NCBI RefSeq assembly: GCF_002836205.1
Contig: NZ_PJBE01000013.1
Coordinates: forward strand, 2,480,001 to 2,544,000
Length of the DNA: 64,000 nt
From: Shewanella sp. Choline-02u-19
GTDB lineage: Bacteria > Pseudomonadota > Gammaproteobacteria > Enterobacterales > Shewanellaceae
Direction of reading: 5' to 3'
Shown here: positions 36,339-45,797 of the stretch, in pieces
Position numbering within the stretch: position 1 is the stretch's first letter
Layout of the letters: each line of letters begins with the position of its first letter
The notes under the pieces: model-generated
Told to the model about the DNA's origin: nothing
The model's database searches: none
What the model saw: only the letters and a program-made list of their open reading frames with translations
Position numbers and translations under genes: made by a program

Positions 36339-36417
36339 GACAAACCTCTTTATTATTTTAATATTTAGTGTTGAGCTGATCACTGCTCTTTACTAAGAAA
36401 GCCACTAAGTTAATCGT

Positions 36418-36448
36418 ATGTTACAACACGAATGACAGCGTTGTCATT
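36418..36448 (-). promoter_or_regulatory. NagR operator and probable promoter of nagK-nagA-nagX
   Basis: The 18-bp near-palindrome at 36431-36448 reads AATGACAGCGTTGTCATT. On the minus strand ATGACA (36442-36447) and TAACAT (36418-36423), 18 nt apart, could be the -35 and -10 boxes. The site matches the NagR motif known for Shewanella. Confidence 0.8.
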
Positions 36449-36469
36449 TGATTTTTCCATATTGCAATT

Positions 36470-36512
36470 AAAAACAATAAAAATGCAGTAGCGCCCCACC
36501 GTTACTGCATTT
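36470..36512 (-). terminator. Terminator of hex
   Basis: A 10-bp stem (36481-36490 with 36503-36512) with a 12-nt loop is followed on the minus strand by a T-rich run. It separates hex from the nagK promoter. Confidence 0.75.
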
Positions 36513-36560
36513 CAGCTTAGTAAATACTTACGTCGTTAAAGGTTTGAGGTAAATACTTTG

Positions 36561-39224
36561 TTACTTCACAATCAAACTACGACCTTTTCGCACACCGTCT
36601 GCAGCAATTGCTCTTACCTCAACGTCACCTTCGACCGCGACTCCGGCTTGATAGGCTTTCCATTTCTGCCCATTATCTCGATACTCAATCAATAAACCGG
36701 GATAGATTAGGTTTGCGTATAACTTGCCCTCTTTGATAACAGCGCCAACGGTGGGCACACGGTAGGCAATATTCGCCTTATCAAGCTTTATCAGTTCTTT
36801 ATACCCTAAGGTATTCGCTATCGCCTGCCACTCTAACGCCTGTTGCTGACGCATTTCTGTCGTAAAGAAGCCACTTTGTTGATTGTAAACTGCACCTTGG
36901 TATTGATATGGGACTTCCCAGTTTGGTTGATGCCAAGCTTTCTCTGCCAGCATGATCACCCGGGGGAACATTAAATACTCAGCCACTTCGTCACTGCGAA
37001 CCGTTTCGCTCCACAACTGGCCTTGAATACCACTGAATTTTGCAGTCTTTGATAACGGTTCGCTCAAGATTTTACCGTTTGCGTCACGCTTAACCCTGTC
37101 ATCAGCTTCAAACGGCAATCCCTCAATATCGCCCCACTGCTCTGCATTGGCAGGCAAGTTCCCGCTCATAAAGCTGTGAACGCGCTGAGCATTATTATGC
37201 CTAATGCCCCAGTAGTAGCCATGCTCTTTGGGGTCGGCTTCATAGGGGAAGTCAAAGTAAAGTACTTCGGGCTGACTTAACACCACTTGCCAACCTAGAT
37301 TCGCTTGTTGGTGTGCTCGCTTATGACCGCCATGGGCGACGATATCCCAAACGTTAGATTGAACATTTTTAGGCATATTTTCAGGACGAGTATGACTCAT
37401 ACCATCACTCCATCCTGCGGCTTTAATCCCTTTATCTGCCAACATTTGTGAAGTGCGCTCTATAAAATAGGCTCCAAGCTCACTGGTGCTTTTAACTCCT
37501 TTGTCGTTACTGGTAATAAACGCCTTACACATAGGTGATTCAAGCCACGCACCCGCAGTTTCATCAGCACCTATATGATATCGCGACAATGGAACGCCTG
37601 CAGTTTTATGCAAGTCCGCAATTTCATCAATGACTTTGTCGATAAAGTTAAACGTCGACTCCATACACACATTTAAGGTGTTATCGTCATAATATTGCAC
37701 CGATGAATAAACCGTTTTGTCGTCACGGTCTGACAGTAAATATTGCTCAGCTTCTGCGGTTAAGCCAGCTTTCATCAGCTTACGATATCGCGCTTCCATT
37801 GATTTAATCGCTGCGCGTGAGTGACCAGGCATGTCCATTGATGGAATGACTTGAATTTGCCGAGCCGCTGCGTATTGCAAAATCTCAATATAATCAGCTT
37901 TAGAGTAATAACCGTTGACCTTTGTATCGCTAAAGGGCCCACTGCCCAATTGAGGCAACAAGCAGTTGTCCTCTTTTAAGTCGTGACAACGTTTGCTGCC
38001 AATATCCGTCAGTTCAGGAAGCCCATCAATCTCTAATCGCCAACCTTCATCATCAGCCATATGTAGGTGCAACTTGTTTAACTTATAAGCTGCCATTTGA
38101 TCTAATAGATCGAGGATCAGTTTCTTACTGTGGAAATTTCGTGATACATCAATATGCATGCCACGAAAATCATAGCGTGGAGAGTCTTCCACCAGCATAG
38201 CGTTAACGGCCAGCGTATTGACATCAAGCAGTGATGTTAGTGAGGCTAACCCATATGAAAATCCCGCCTCATCATCGGCATAGATAGTGATCAGCTGTGG
38301 ATTAATATCTAGTTGATAACTGCCAGAAACCCCTTTAATTGACAGCGGTAATAGCGTTATTGAGATACCATTTTCAGTTTCAAGCACACCCACTCGAGCC
38401 AAACGGCTAACTGCAGCGGCAATAGACTTTGGCGCTACTTCATTATAAGTTAGCTTGATCCCTTGTTTTAAAGAGACAGGTTTATCAGTACTACGAACTT
38501 CAACTTTACTCGGCGTCGGTAGAATACGGTTTTCAGCTAATTGAGGGTTCGATTCAGTCGCTATATTGTTACGATATAGAACACTCGATGTGGCCCACTC
38601 AACGGTATCGGCCGCCGTTCGCTTATAGTGTTTTACAGGGTCAGTAAAATCACTGACATAGGGACGGGTTTCCATGCCAGTTTCAGGATCTATGTGTACC
38701 TTAGTACTCTCAATTAATATTGGTTCTGAACCATTAGCAACGATATAGTAGTTCGGCATTGCGTCTGTTTCTGCCAGCTGCCAATTATCGCCTCTAAACT
38801 GAATCGTCTTTGTGTCGCCTTTGACCACACCTTTAAAGCCAATTGACGGCTCAATTTTATACAGATCACCTTTGATGTGGGAAATGGTAAATTCATCACC
38901 GACGATGGATTGAATCGGTCGCATCTGAGAAAAGTAAATGGCCCAATCTTTACTTTGAACATCGATAGGAAAAGTAAGGTCTATCTCAGCCACAAAGCAC
39001 TTTCCACCACCCGCGACTTTGTCACATTGTTCATCAGCGACATTGGTTACCACGCGATAGGTCACCGCCAGAGATTGACCGATAATATCGAGTTGTTGCT
39101 GCGTCAATGCGTCAGGGGAGCTGATGCTAACATCACTAGCCACAACGGTTTCAACATCCTTTTGAGCACATGCAGTCGTTGCCAATACCAGGCTAACGGC
39201 CGCCACTATCAATCTTGTTTTCAT
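36561..39224 (-). CDS. hex: Beta-N-acetylhexosaminidase (GH20, chitobiase type)
   Basis: Hex cleaves terminal GlcNAc from chito-oligosaccharides, supplying GlcNAc to NagP. The 887-residue protein starts with a signal sequence and a cysteine (LATTAC, about residue 19) that could be lipidated, though the lipobox is not canonical. A CHB_HEX carbohydrate-binding domain follows at about 30-185, then the GH20b domain at about 215-335. The GH20 catalytic barrel runs about 340-790, with YDFRGMHIDVSRNFH near 346 and the catalytic Asp-Glu pair in HIGADETAGAW (about 551). A small C-terminal beta domain closes the protein. The gene stands alone between a terminator and an upstream pseudogene. Confidence 0.93.
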   Translation of the reverse strand: MKTRLIVAAVSLVLATTACAQKDVETVVASDVSISSPDALTQQQLDIIGQSLAVTYRVVTNVADEQCDKVAGGGKCFVAEIDLTFPIDVQSKDWAIYFSQMRPIQSIVGDEFTISHIKGDLYKIEPSIGFKGVVKGDTKTIQFRGDNWQLAETDAMPNYYIVANGSEPILIESTKVHIDPETGMETRPYVSDFTDPVKHYKRTAADTVEWATSSVLYRNNIATESNPQLAENRILPTPSKVEVRSTDKPVSLKQGIKLTYNEVAPKSIAAAVSRLARVGVLETENGISITLLPLSIKGVSGSYQLDINPQLITIYADDEAGFSYGLASLTSLLDVNTLAVNAMLVEDSPRYDFRGMHIDVSRNFHSKKLILDLLDQMAAYKLNKLHLHMADDEGWRLEIDGLPELTDIGSKRCHDLKEDNCLLPQLGSGPFSDTKVNGYYSKADYIEILQYAAARQIQVIPSMDMPGHSRAAIKSMEARYRKLMKAGLTAEAEQYLLSDRDDKTVYSSVQYYDDNTLNVCMESTFNFIDKVIDEIADLHKTAGVPLSRYHIGADETAGAWLESPMCKAFITSNDKGVKSTSELGAYFIERTSQMLADKGIKAAGWSDGMSHTRPENMPKNVQSNVWDIVAHGGHKRAHQQANLGWQVVLSQPEVLYFDFPYEADPKEHGYYWGIRHNNAQRVHSFMSGNLPANAEQWGDIEGLPFEADDRVKRDANGKILSEPLSKTAKFSGIQGQLWSETVRSDEVAEYLMFPRVIMLAEKAWHQPNWEVPYQYQGAVYNQQSGFFTTEMRQQQALEWQAIANTLGYKELIKLDKANIAYRVPTVGAVIKEGKLYANLIYPGLLIEYRDNGQKWKAYQAGVAVEGDVEVRAIAADGVRKGRSLIVK

Positions 39225-39245
39225 TACTACCCTCTATTATATATT

Positions 39246-39720
39246 TTATAGGTGGAACGATTTCATCAAGTCTCGCAATTTCTCCCCCTGGTGAAATAAC
39301 CGAACACTCGATACTGCATGTTTTTCACTATCCATTGATGCTCAACCTGACACTGCAACTAACTCACCCAAACTGCCCAATATTCCAGCTGTTACTTCAG
39401 TCTCGCAGCACTGGCGATATCTAAGTTCATATGGTTAATATTAGATACAATTATGGCCACGTTACCTAGCAAAACTTTAATCTCTTTAGAGTGAGACACC
39501 GCGTTATTAGACAAGCTTTGGCTAGATCGTATTATCGAAACCGTTTCTGTCACGCTATGCTGAACCCGCTAGATCATTTTTTGGATTTCACCCGTTGCTT
39601 GTTATGTCTGACTCGCCAAGGTTCTAGCTTCATCTATATTGCCTACCAGCGACTCTTCAACTTTACACTTTTGCTTCATCTCGGTTGCCACAACTTTAGC
39701 TTGATACTGAGATAGGTATC
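39246..39720 (-). pseudogene. Remnant of a methyl-accepting chemotaxis protein gene (C-terminal signalling domain)
   Basis: Read on the minus strand, the DNA encodes a recognisable MCP signalling-domain tail. It shows DEARTLASQT, GEIQKMI, RVQHSV, a long heptad helix and INHMNLDIASAA, then, after a frame change, EKLRDLMKSFHL and a stop at 39246-39248. The frame is broken by TAA after ASQT, by TAG after QKMI and by at least one frameshift near 39370. Everything upstream of DEARTLA (periplasmic, HAMP and methylation regions) is missing. In Shewanella nag clusters an MCP gene is often found near hex, so this is probably a decayed chitin-chemotaxis gene. Exact borders are uncertain. Confidence 0.72.
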
Positions 39721-39777
39721 ATTAGGCTAGCGCTATTATTAATATATAACCGAGTCAAATGGGTCTCGCTGTCCTAA

Positions 39778-39813
39778 TAAAAAAATGGCCGAGCACTTAT
39801 CAAGTACTCGGCC
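39778..39813 (-). terminator. Terminator on the minus strand upstream of the mcp remnant
   Basis: A 12-bp stem (39787-39798 with 39802-39813, one mismatch) with an ATC loop is followed on the minus strand by seven T. Transcription from the NagR site at 39935 would stop here after about 120-150 nt. The present annotation has no gene upstream that needs it. Confidence 0.75.
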
Positions 39814-39934
39814 CACATTAGTTTCCGGGGAGAGACTATAGGAATAACAAACGCTATTTTATTTGTTAAAAAACACGAACTAGGAGACCTCATCCTATTC
39901 ATGAAGACCTTACAAACAACTTGTCACACAAGCA

Positions 39935-39952
39935 GATGACAACGCTGTCATT
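39935..39952 (-). promoter_or_regulatory. Orphan NagR operator upstream of the mcp remnant and hex
   Basis: The site reads GATGACAACGCTGTCATT, the same core as the other NagR-type sites. It is 711 bp from the hex start, with the terminator at 39778-39813 and the decayed chemotaxis gene in between. No clear -35/-10 pair is visible to me. Confidence 0.7.
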
Positions 39953-40564
39953 GGTAAACATACACAAAGAGAAACAAGATATCTACATTTTTTTGACATC
40001 TAATGTGTGGTTTTTTAAAACAAAATCATTGATTAAAAGTAAAACTATATAAAAACAGTAACTTAATAAGTTTAAAATGATTATCTGAACACTAAAAAGC
40101 CCAATTAATAACAGTTTTGATATATCCACGTCACTTAAAAATGTGTTTATGCGGGCGTTTAATGCAACCTAGCGAAGTAATGATTGTTTCACTGATAAAA
40201 TGAATACTACAGAATAAATTCCGCCCTAAAATCATAGTGTCACCAAGCAACGAAGGCATGGAACAGTCCTACTTCTTATTACCGACAGAGTATAGCCAGC
40301 GCACGAAAGCAGAACGCGGTATCTTTTCATTATTGTTGAATAGATAATTTAAAAAGGAAATAACCACTCCTAAACCAATATTTACCGGTTGTTTGGGCCT
40401 GTTCCCCGCTAAGTTAAAGCTCTTTTTCGTAATGTGGATAATTCGCTTTCGAATAAAGGTGTTGATTGATAAATAGCTACAGCGTCAATTGCTAAGCCAA
40501 CACTCTTAAATTCGTTGCTTTCAGCTCTCACCTAAAGCAGTTACATTTATCATAGCACCTCAAA

Positions 40565-40593
40565 TTGACAGCGCTGTCAAAACGCGCTACAAA
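40565..40593 (+). promoter_or_regulatory. SapC-gene promoter with NagR operator on the -35 box
   Basis: A perfect 16-bp palindrome at 40565-40580 (TTGACAGCGCTGTCAA) contains a consensus -35 TTGACA as its left arm. A -10 candidate TACAAA (40588-40593) follows 17 nt later. Binding of a repressor here would block the polymerase directly. The ATG of the SapC gene is 124 bp downstream of the -10. Confidence 0.78.
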
Positions 40594-40716
40594 TACTTCA
40601 CAAGCGATAAACATCTTTAGCTTATCTATTAGGTAAATAGTACTTTGAGCCCAAGTGTTATTGCATAATAAATAGAATAAAAAGCTATATAAAATAGTGA
40701 AAAGGATTAATAAACA

Positions 40717-41439
40717 ATGAGTAAAAGTATTGCCCCATTAAACTCAGACAAACACCTTCAGATTAAGATTACCGAATCAACAGATTACCGAAGATTTGCA
40801 GATCAACACCTTATTCCAGTGGTATTCCATGAGTTTCATCATTTAGCATCAGAGTTTCCGCTAGTTTTTGTAAAAAATACTGAAACTGGGCAGTTTATTC
40901 CGGTCGCACTAATGGGGATTAAAAACGGTGTTAACTTGTATTGTCAGCAAGATAATTGGCTGCCTGTTATACGACCATTAGGTTTTAATAATGCCCCTTT
41001 GTCATTGGTAAAAACCAATGAACAAAGTGAAGATGTGATGGTTTGTATTGATGAAGATAACAAGCTGATTGTGGACAATAGTGGTCATAGACTTTTCAAT
41101 GACAATAAAGAGCAATCTGAATATCTAAAATCCCGAACTCAAGCCCTTTTAGATATAGCATCATATAGCCAACAAACGGCCAATATTTGCCAGTTTTTAG
41201 CGTCGAAAGCGCTACTCACACCTAAGCAACTTAGCGTTAAATTATTAAAAAATGAGCAAGTCATTAATGTTGATGGTGTTTATATCGTTGATGAGAAACT
41301 GCTTAATAATTTAAGCGATGAAGAGTTTTTAGTTTTGAAAAACAAAGGGCTTCTATCACTCATCTATGCTCATATCATCTCTTTGCAACAGCTTCCTAGA
41401 CTAATAGAAAAACAAAACCAGTACGATAAGAGTCAATAA
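40717..41439 (+). CDS. SapC family protein
   Basis: The 240-residue cytoplasmic-looking protein matches the SapC family (PF07277 type). It has HLIPVVFHEFHHLASEFPLVFV (read as two blocks near residue 30), GQFIPVALMGIKNGVNLY, WLPVIRPLGF and CIDEDNKLIVDNSG. The family name comes from a Campylobacter surface-layer locus, but most members lie in TonB-receptor loci for sugar use and their function is unknown. Here it faces a halogenase gene tail to tail and has a NagR-type operator on its promoter. A good AAGGA site precedes the ATG. No signal peptide is seen. Confidence 0.85.
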   Translation: MSKSIAPLNSDKHLQIKITESTDYRRFADQHLIPVVFHEFHHLASEFPLVFVKNTETGQFIPVALMGIKNGVNLYCQQDNWLPVIRPLGFNNAPLSLVKTNEQSEDVMVCIDEDNKLIVDNSGHRLFNDNKEQSEYLKSRTQALLDIASYSQQTANICQFLASKALLTPKQLSVKLLKNEQVINVDGVYIVDEKLLNNLSDEEFLVLKNKGLLSLIYAHIISLQQLPRLIEKQNQYDKSQ

Positions 41440-41456
41440 TTTTATATCGCGTCTCT

Positions 41457-41487
41457 GTCGCAGTGAAAGCTTAACATTCACTGCGAC
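41457..41487. terminator. Stem-loop between SapC and halogenase genes
   Basis: An 11-bp perfect stem (41457-41467 with 41477-41487) with a 9-nt loop lies between two convergent genes. No T-run follows, so termination strength is uncertain. Confidence 0.5.
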
Positions 41488-41501
41488 TCGCGGCTTAAAA
41501 G

Positions 41502-43028
41502 CTAAAGCTTCTGCAATCCGTATTGTTTAATTTTCTCAAGTAGTTCTCTGTGATTGGGTAGCTCTTTAACCAATTGCCTAGTCACTTCCTCTAATCTTTG
41601 GCCCTGCTTCTCGATATGAGCTAATTCATCAGGTAGCGAAATCTTGCAGTTGGGTGTTTTATTCATTCCGAACAAAACATATAAATAGTTTTCTAAATCA
41701 AAAACTTCGAACTTACTAAAGAAATCTTCACGATTGGGAGCAAAATCTTGCCATAGTGATAGACGTTTGATTAGTTCTACAGACATGGTTTTTGGATCAC
41801 GATTATCGATCCAAAATTGCGAGTCGCTGCGATCGGACAAACAATAATGCAGCTTAATAAAATCAACGACGCGTTCCCATGCATACCCCATCACATGATT
41901 AAATCGGTCTCTCACTGCCGTCAACTGGGTTGCTGATGCAGGAAATCTATTCGCTAAAAAACCCGCTGCAAAATCAGTTAATAGAATAGAGGTGGCCTCT
42001 AAGGGTTCTAGAAAACCTTGTGCTAAACCAAGAGCAACGCAATTTTTTTCCCAAGAGCGCTCTCTATAGCCCACGGTCATTGGCAAGGTGCGATGTTGAT
42101 ATTCTGCGAGCTTGCCACCTAGATACTTATCTAGCTTTACAAGTGCCGTGGCATCATCCATGTACTTTGTCGAGTAGACAAAGCCCACGCCCCTTCTGTG
42201 ACTTAAAGCTATGTCCCAGATCCATCCGGCTTGATGAGCGGTTGCAATGGTAAAAGGTGGAATAACAGAGTCAGCATCAGTGGGCACTTGAACCGCGATA
42301 GCCTTATCGACAAATAGCTGCTCTGCTTTACTGATAAACGGCACATGCAATGCTTTATCAATCAACAGAGAGGCAAAACCACTACAGTCGATATAAAAAT
42401 CAAATTCGAGAGTGCCCGCGGTATCGGTCACTAGTGATTTAATTTCTCCCTCAGTACCCATAATCACATCGTTTACATTTGCACTGATATGTTTGACATT
42501 AAAATTGGCTTTTGCATTAACGCCAAGTAACTTAGCAAACTTAGCTGCGTTTAAATGATAAGCGTAACCTAAGTGCCCTTTATATTCTGCATCACTGATT
42601 GTCTTAGGGCTTTTATAGGCTTCACAGACAGCATGTTGTGGAGAAACAGCCTCTGCGTATGTTCCGGTCTTTCTTGACAACCATAAACGGGTTAAACCTT
42701 CAGTAACAGGACCTGGCATATCGAACAGATGATGATAAAAGTTATTCTCAGGATGTTTTACTTTATCCTGCCAATTAGCGAATTTTATTGATTGCTTAAA
42801 CGTCACATCACAACAACGAATAAACTCCGTTTCACTAATCCCAAAACTCTGTAATGACTGGCGTATAGCAGGAACAGTGCCCTCTCCGACCCCTATGGTA
42901 GGAATATCGGGCGACTCGATAAGCGTAACTGAGAGATGTTCATTACTAAGTGCTGCTTTGCCTAAATGATTTGCAGCAAGCCAGCCTGCCGTTCCGCCGC
43001 CAACAATGGCGATTTTTTTAATATCCAT
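41502..43028 (-). CDS. Flavin-dependent (tryptophan) halogenase family protein
   Basis: These enzymes use FADH2, O2 and halide to form HOCl or HOBr, which a lysine guides to an aromatic substrate. The 508-residue protein has the FAD motif VGGGTAGWLAA (about 9), GVGEGTVP (about 46), the reactive lysine in VTFKQSIKF (Lys78, aligning with Lys79 of PrnA) and the partner glutamate in FLEPLEATSI (about 350). The signature GWxWxIP reads GWIWDIA at about 267-273, with Ala for Pro. Such genes often sit with TonB receptors and SapC genes in sugar-use loci; the natural substrate there is unknown, and members tested elsewhere accept free indoles. It follows the receptor gene on the same strand, but a terminator lies between. 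Confidence 0.87.
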   Translation of the reverse strand: MDIKKIAIVGGGTAGWLAANHLGKAALSNEHLSVTLIESPDIPTIGVGEGTVPAIRQSLQSFGISETEFIRCCDVTFKQSIKFANWQDKVKHPENNFYHHLFDMPGPVTEGLTRLWLSRKTGTYAEAVSPQHAVCEAYKSPKTISDAEYKGHLGYAYHLNAAKFAKLLGVNAKANFNVKHISANVNDVIMGTEGEIKSLVTDTAGTLEFDFYIDCSGFASLLIDKALHVPFISKAEQLFVDKAIAVQVPTDADSVIPPFTIATAHQAGWIWDIALSHRRGVGFVYSTKYMDDATALVKLDKYLGGKLAEYQHRTLPMTVGYRERSWEKNCVALGLAQGFLEPLEATSILLTDFAAGFLANRFPASATQLTAVRDRFNHVMGYAWERVVDFIKLHYCLSDRSDSQFWIDNRDPKTMSVELIKRLSLWQDFAPNREDFFSKFEVFDLENYLYVLFGMNKTPNCKISLPDELAHIEKQGQRLEEVTRQLVKELPNHRELLEKIKQYGLQKL

Positions 43029-43145
43029 AAGATGTCTCCATATTAATTAGCGGCTAAATCAAACAATAATGTCTGCAATCTGACTTTCAAATAACACAGA
43101 TTATTGGGATGAATTCGCTTCTATTCATCATGCATATTCTCTAAC

Positions 43146-43175
43146 AAAAAACCCAGCTAATGCTGGGCTTTTATT
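43146..43175 (-). terminator. Terminator of the TonB-dependent receptor gene
   Basis: A CCCAGC/GCTGGG stem (43152-43157 with 43162-43167) with a TAAT loop has T6 following on the minus strand. It lies 16 bp past the receptor stop and upstream of the halogenase gene, which therefore may need its own promoter or read-through. Confidence 0.85.
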
Positions 43176-43190
43176 AAATGTAATTTATAT

Positions 43191-45797
43191 TTAGAAACGT
43201 AGCGCTACACCAACCTTATAACGAGCTTCGCCTTCAAAGCTCCATGCTGGGTAACCGTTTTTAAGCTCTGGTTTAACTTCAGCAGCATCTGGTGCGACAC
43301 CAAGTTGAACACTGTCTTCTTCAAGCAAGTTAACCACTTCAAACGTCACTGATAAGTAATCAGTAATATTGTAGTTAGCACTCAAATCGACGGTTCCATA
43401 ATCTTGGTGTTCACGGTTGCCGTAGAAACCTGGTAGCTCACGGATCATGTATTCACTACGCCAGTTATAAGCAACTCGAGCAGAGAAGTCTTCCATCTCA
43501 TAATAACCCACTAAGTTTACGGTGTGCTTAGAAGAGTCAGAGAAGACACTCACTTGATCAGGGTAATTGTCAGCCGGAGCATCAGAATCTGCAAACGTAT
43601 AGTTAGCTGAATAGCCTAAACCATTTTCAAATGAATCTTGAAGCTGAAGTTCAACACCTTGGATTTGGCCACCAGTACCGTTTTTCTTGGTTGACTTGGT
43701 CCAGCTATCTACACCAGAATCTGGGTCAACAATACCAATGCTCTGGTTAAGAATTTGGTTTGAGGTGACGAATGAACTGATATCTTTAATAAAGTAAGTT
43801 GCCGCAACAATACCGTCTGGGCTGAAGTACCACTCGACACCTAAGTCGGCTTGAGTCGCTTTAAAAGGTTCTAGTGCTATATTACCAGTGTTCACAACTT
43901 CGTTGCCCGCAGTGCCATCCGCATAACCCGCTAAAGCGGATGAGGCAAACATATCACCATAGTTAGGACGAGAAATAACCTGTGAAGCAGAGGTACGAAT
44001 AATTACATCTGGTGCAACGTCAAATGCGACGTTAACACTTGGAAGTACATCGCTATAACTTGATTCCAGAGTGCTTAAACCATCGGCGTAAGAACCGTCT
44101 GATTGGAGGTTATAGTAATCAGAGGTTGCATCAGTAGAGATATAACGTAGACCAAAGTTACCGCGGATCCCGTCAGCTTCAAAATTAGCCATTAAGTATA
44201 ATGCTAAGTTCTCTTCGCTAATCGTACCGTAACCTGACTTATAAACGGTGTTGTCTTTATCAAATCCAGAGATTGCCGCATTCGCATCTTTAAGCATTGC
44301 ATCTAAATTTGGTTTAGGCAGTGTAAAACCGGCACCTGATGACACGGTACCTGAGTAATACTCAGATGCATCTTTTGCTGCAATATCAGCATTGACGATC
44401 CCAGGGAATGTTTCCTGCTTTACATCGTGATCAGTCCAACGCACACCCGTCTTGAATGAAGTAATAGCACCAAGGTCTACAGGAACAGTAACATCAAATT
44501 GTGCGTATGTTTCTTCATCTGAATTAGGCTGTTTCTTTAAAGACCAACCCGCTGGTGCCAATTGGCCTTTAAAGTCTTCAGCGCCAAATGATTTCTTAGC
44601 AATATCAATATTAATAACATCGCCAGTTGCATCGTATGTACCAGCATAATCTGCCGCATCACCAAGCCAGAAACCGTAGTTTGAAGTCATGTCAGTACCA
44701 CCTTCAGACTTGGTGTTACCGACACGGCCTTCTAACGTATAGCTGTCAGCATCGTACTTAAAATCCAAATCATATGTGTTTGAATCCATGCTCGCTTTAC
44801 GGGCCCAGGTCTGTGCCCAACCTGGATTTGCGCCTTTGCCATCTCGGCGATAAAAAGTACAGGTGCCTGATGAATTTTTTTGCTCACATGCAGCTTCTTT
44901 ATCATCTGGGAACATAGTGAACAATGATGTATTAGCATTGTTTGCTTTCATATCAAGCGTCATGATACTTAAGCCAAACTCCAAATTGTCTGTTGGGCGG
45001 TATTGGAATGCACCATTGATAGCTGTACGTTCTCTATCTTGCTCAAAAGTTGTTGGAACAATGTCACCCCAACCGACGAGAGATTCGATACCATTGCGCT
45101 GATAAGATGTTTCTGACGCTGCTGCAGAGACTAAGAAACCAAAGCTCTCATTTTCATTTTTCCAGCTATATAAGCCAGAAAGTTCTGGATCTGTCTCTTC
45201 AGAAATAGTGCCGTAGTCGGCTTTAGCGCTGATGAAAATTGAATTGGAATCAAGATCTAACGGCTTACGGGTTTTAACAATTACCGTACCACCGATACCG
45301 CCTTCTGCGATATCAGCTTGAGAAGACTTGTATACTTCAATTGCACCGACCATTTCTGGTGGTAGAAGTGAATAGTTGAAACTACGGTCAATAGCTTGTT
45401 GGTCATACCAACCCGTAGAGGCAACTGAATGTCCGTTAAGCAATGTGCGTGTCAACTGGCTAGAAGCGCCACGAATTGAAACTTGCTGGCCTTGTCCAAA
45501 CTGACGGTTTACAGCAACACCAGGAATACGAGCCAGTGACTCACCAACATCACCGTCTGGGAACTTACCGATATCTTCAGCAGTTACCGCATCAACAACT
45601 GAATCTGAAAATCTTTTTGCGTTAATTGACGCTTTCATTGATGCACGCATACCACGTACTTCAATTTTTTCGATATTTTCATCTGCTGCGACAGTTGCAT
45701 CAGCATCAGCTGCCATGGCAGACATAGATACTGCGCTTCCGAGGAGTAGCGCAATGTTTGTAGCTAGTACATTTTTCTTAAAAGTAGATGGTCGCAT
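43191..45797 (-). CDS. TonB-dependent outer-membrane receptor (Xanth-Caul type), NagR-linked
   Basis: This is a predicted active-transport receptor for a chitin-derived ligand such as chito-oligosaccharide. From the ATG at 45797 it has 868 residues, with a signal peptide (about 1-29, ending AMA) and a TonB-box-like IEKIEVRGMRAS. The plug domain follows (AEDIGKFPDGDVGESLARIPGV, read in two pieces near residue 70, with VSIRGASSQ), then a 22-strand-type barrel ending in the terminal Phe. An AAGGGA site 8 nt before this ATG favours it over an ATG 31 codons upstream, which lies on the far side of the NagR operator. The plug pattern fits the family that co-occurs with SapC and halogenase genes. The substrate is inferred from regulation only. 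Confidence 0.9.
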   Translation of the reverse strand: MRPSTFKKNVLATNIALLLGSAVSMSAMAADADATVAADENIEKIEVRGMRASMKASINAKRFSDSVVDAVTAEDIGKFPDGDVGESLARIPGVAVNRQFGQGQQVSIRGASSQLTRTLLNGHSVASTGWYDQQAIDRSFNYSLLPPEMVGAIEVYKSSQADIAEGGIGGTVIVKTRKPLDLDSNSIFISAKADYGTISEETDPELSGLYSWKNENESFGFLVSAAASETSYQRNGIESLVGWGDIVPTTFEQDRERTAINGAFQYRPTDNLEFGLSIMTLDMKANNANTSLFTMFPDDKEAACEQKNSSGTCTFYRRDGKGANPGWAQTWARKASMDSNTYDLDFKYDADSYTLEGRVGNTKSEGGTDMTSNYGFWLGDAADYAGTYDATGDVINIDIAKKSFGAEDFKGQLAPAGWSLKKQPNSDEETYAQFDVTVPVDLGAITSFKTGVRWTDHDVKQETFPGIVNADIAAKDASEYYSGTVSSGAGFTLPKPNLDAMLKDANAAISGFDKDNTVYKSGYGTISEENLALYLMANFEADGIRGNFGLRYISTDATSDYYNLQSDGSYADGLSTLESSYSDVLPSVNVAFDVAPDVIIRTSASQVISRPNYGDMFASSALAGYADGTAGNEVVNTGNIALEPFKATQADLGVEWYFSPDGIVAATYFIKDISSFVTSNQILNQSIGIVDPDSGVDSWTKSTKKNGTGGQIQGVELQLQDSFENGLGYSANYTFADSDAPADNYPDQVSVFSDSSKHTVNLVGYYEMEDFSARVAYNWRSEYMIRELPGFYGNREHQDYGTVDLSANYNITDYLSVTFEVVNLLEEDSVQLGVAPDAAEVKPELKNGYPAWSFEGEARYKVGVALRF

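Larger units (their letters stand above)
39721..40716. other. About 1 kb of non-coding DNA between the mcp remnant and the SapC gene
   Basis: The region holds a minus-strand terminator (39778-39813), an orphan NagR operator (39935-39952) and, at its right end, the SapC promoter with another operator (40565-40593). The 600 bp between the operators (39953-40564) are AT-rich with no open frame of note. It probably includes the lost 5' part of the chemotaxis gene, decayed beyond recognition. Confidence 0.55.

Noticed and set aside
39491..39715. Plus-strand open frames at 39215-39715
   Set aside because: They are antisense to the mcp remnant, and the minus-strand reading gives the recognisable protein pattern.
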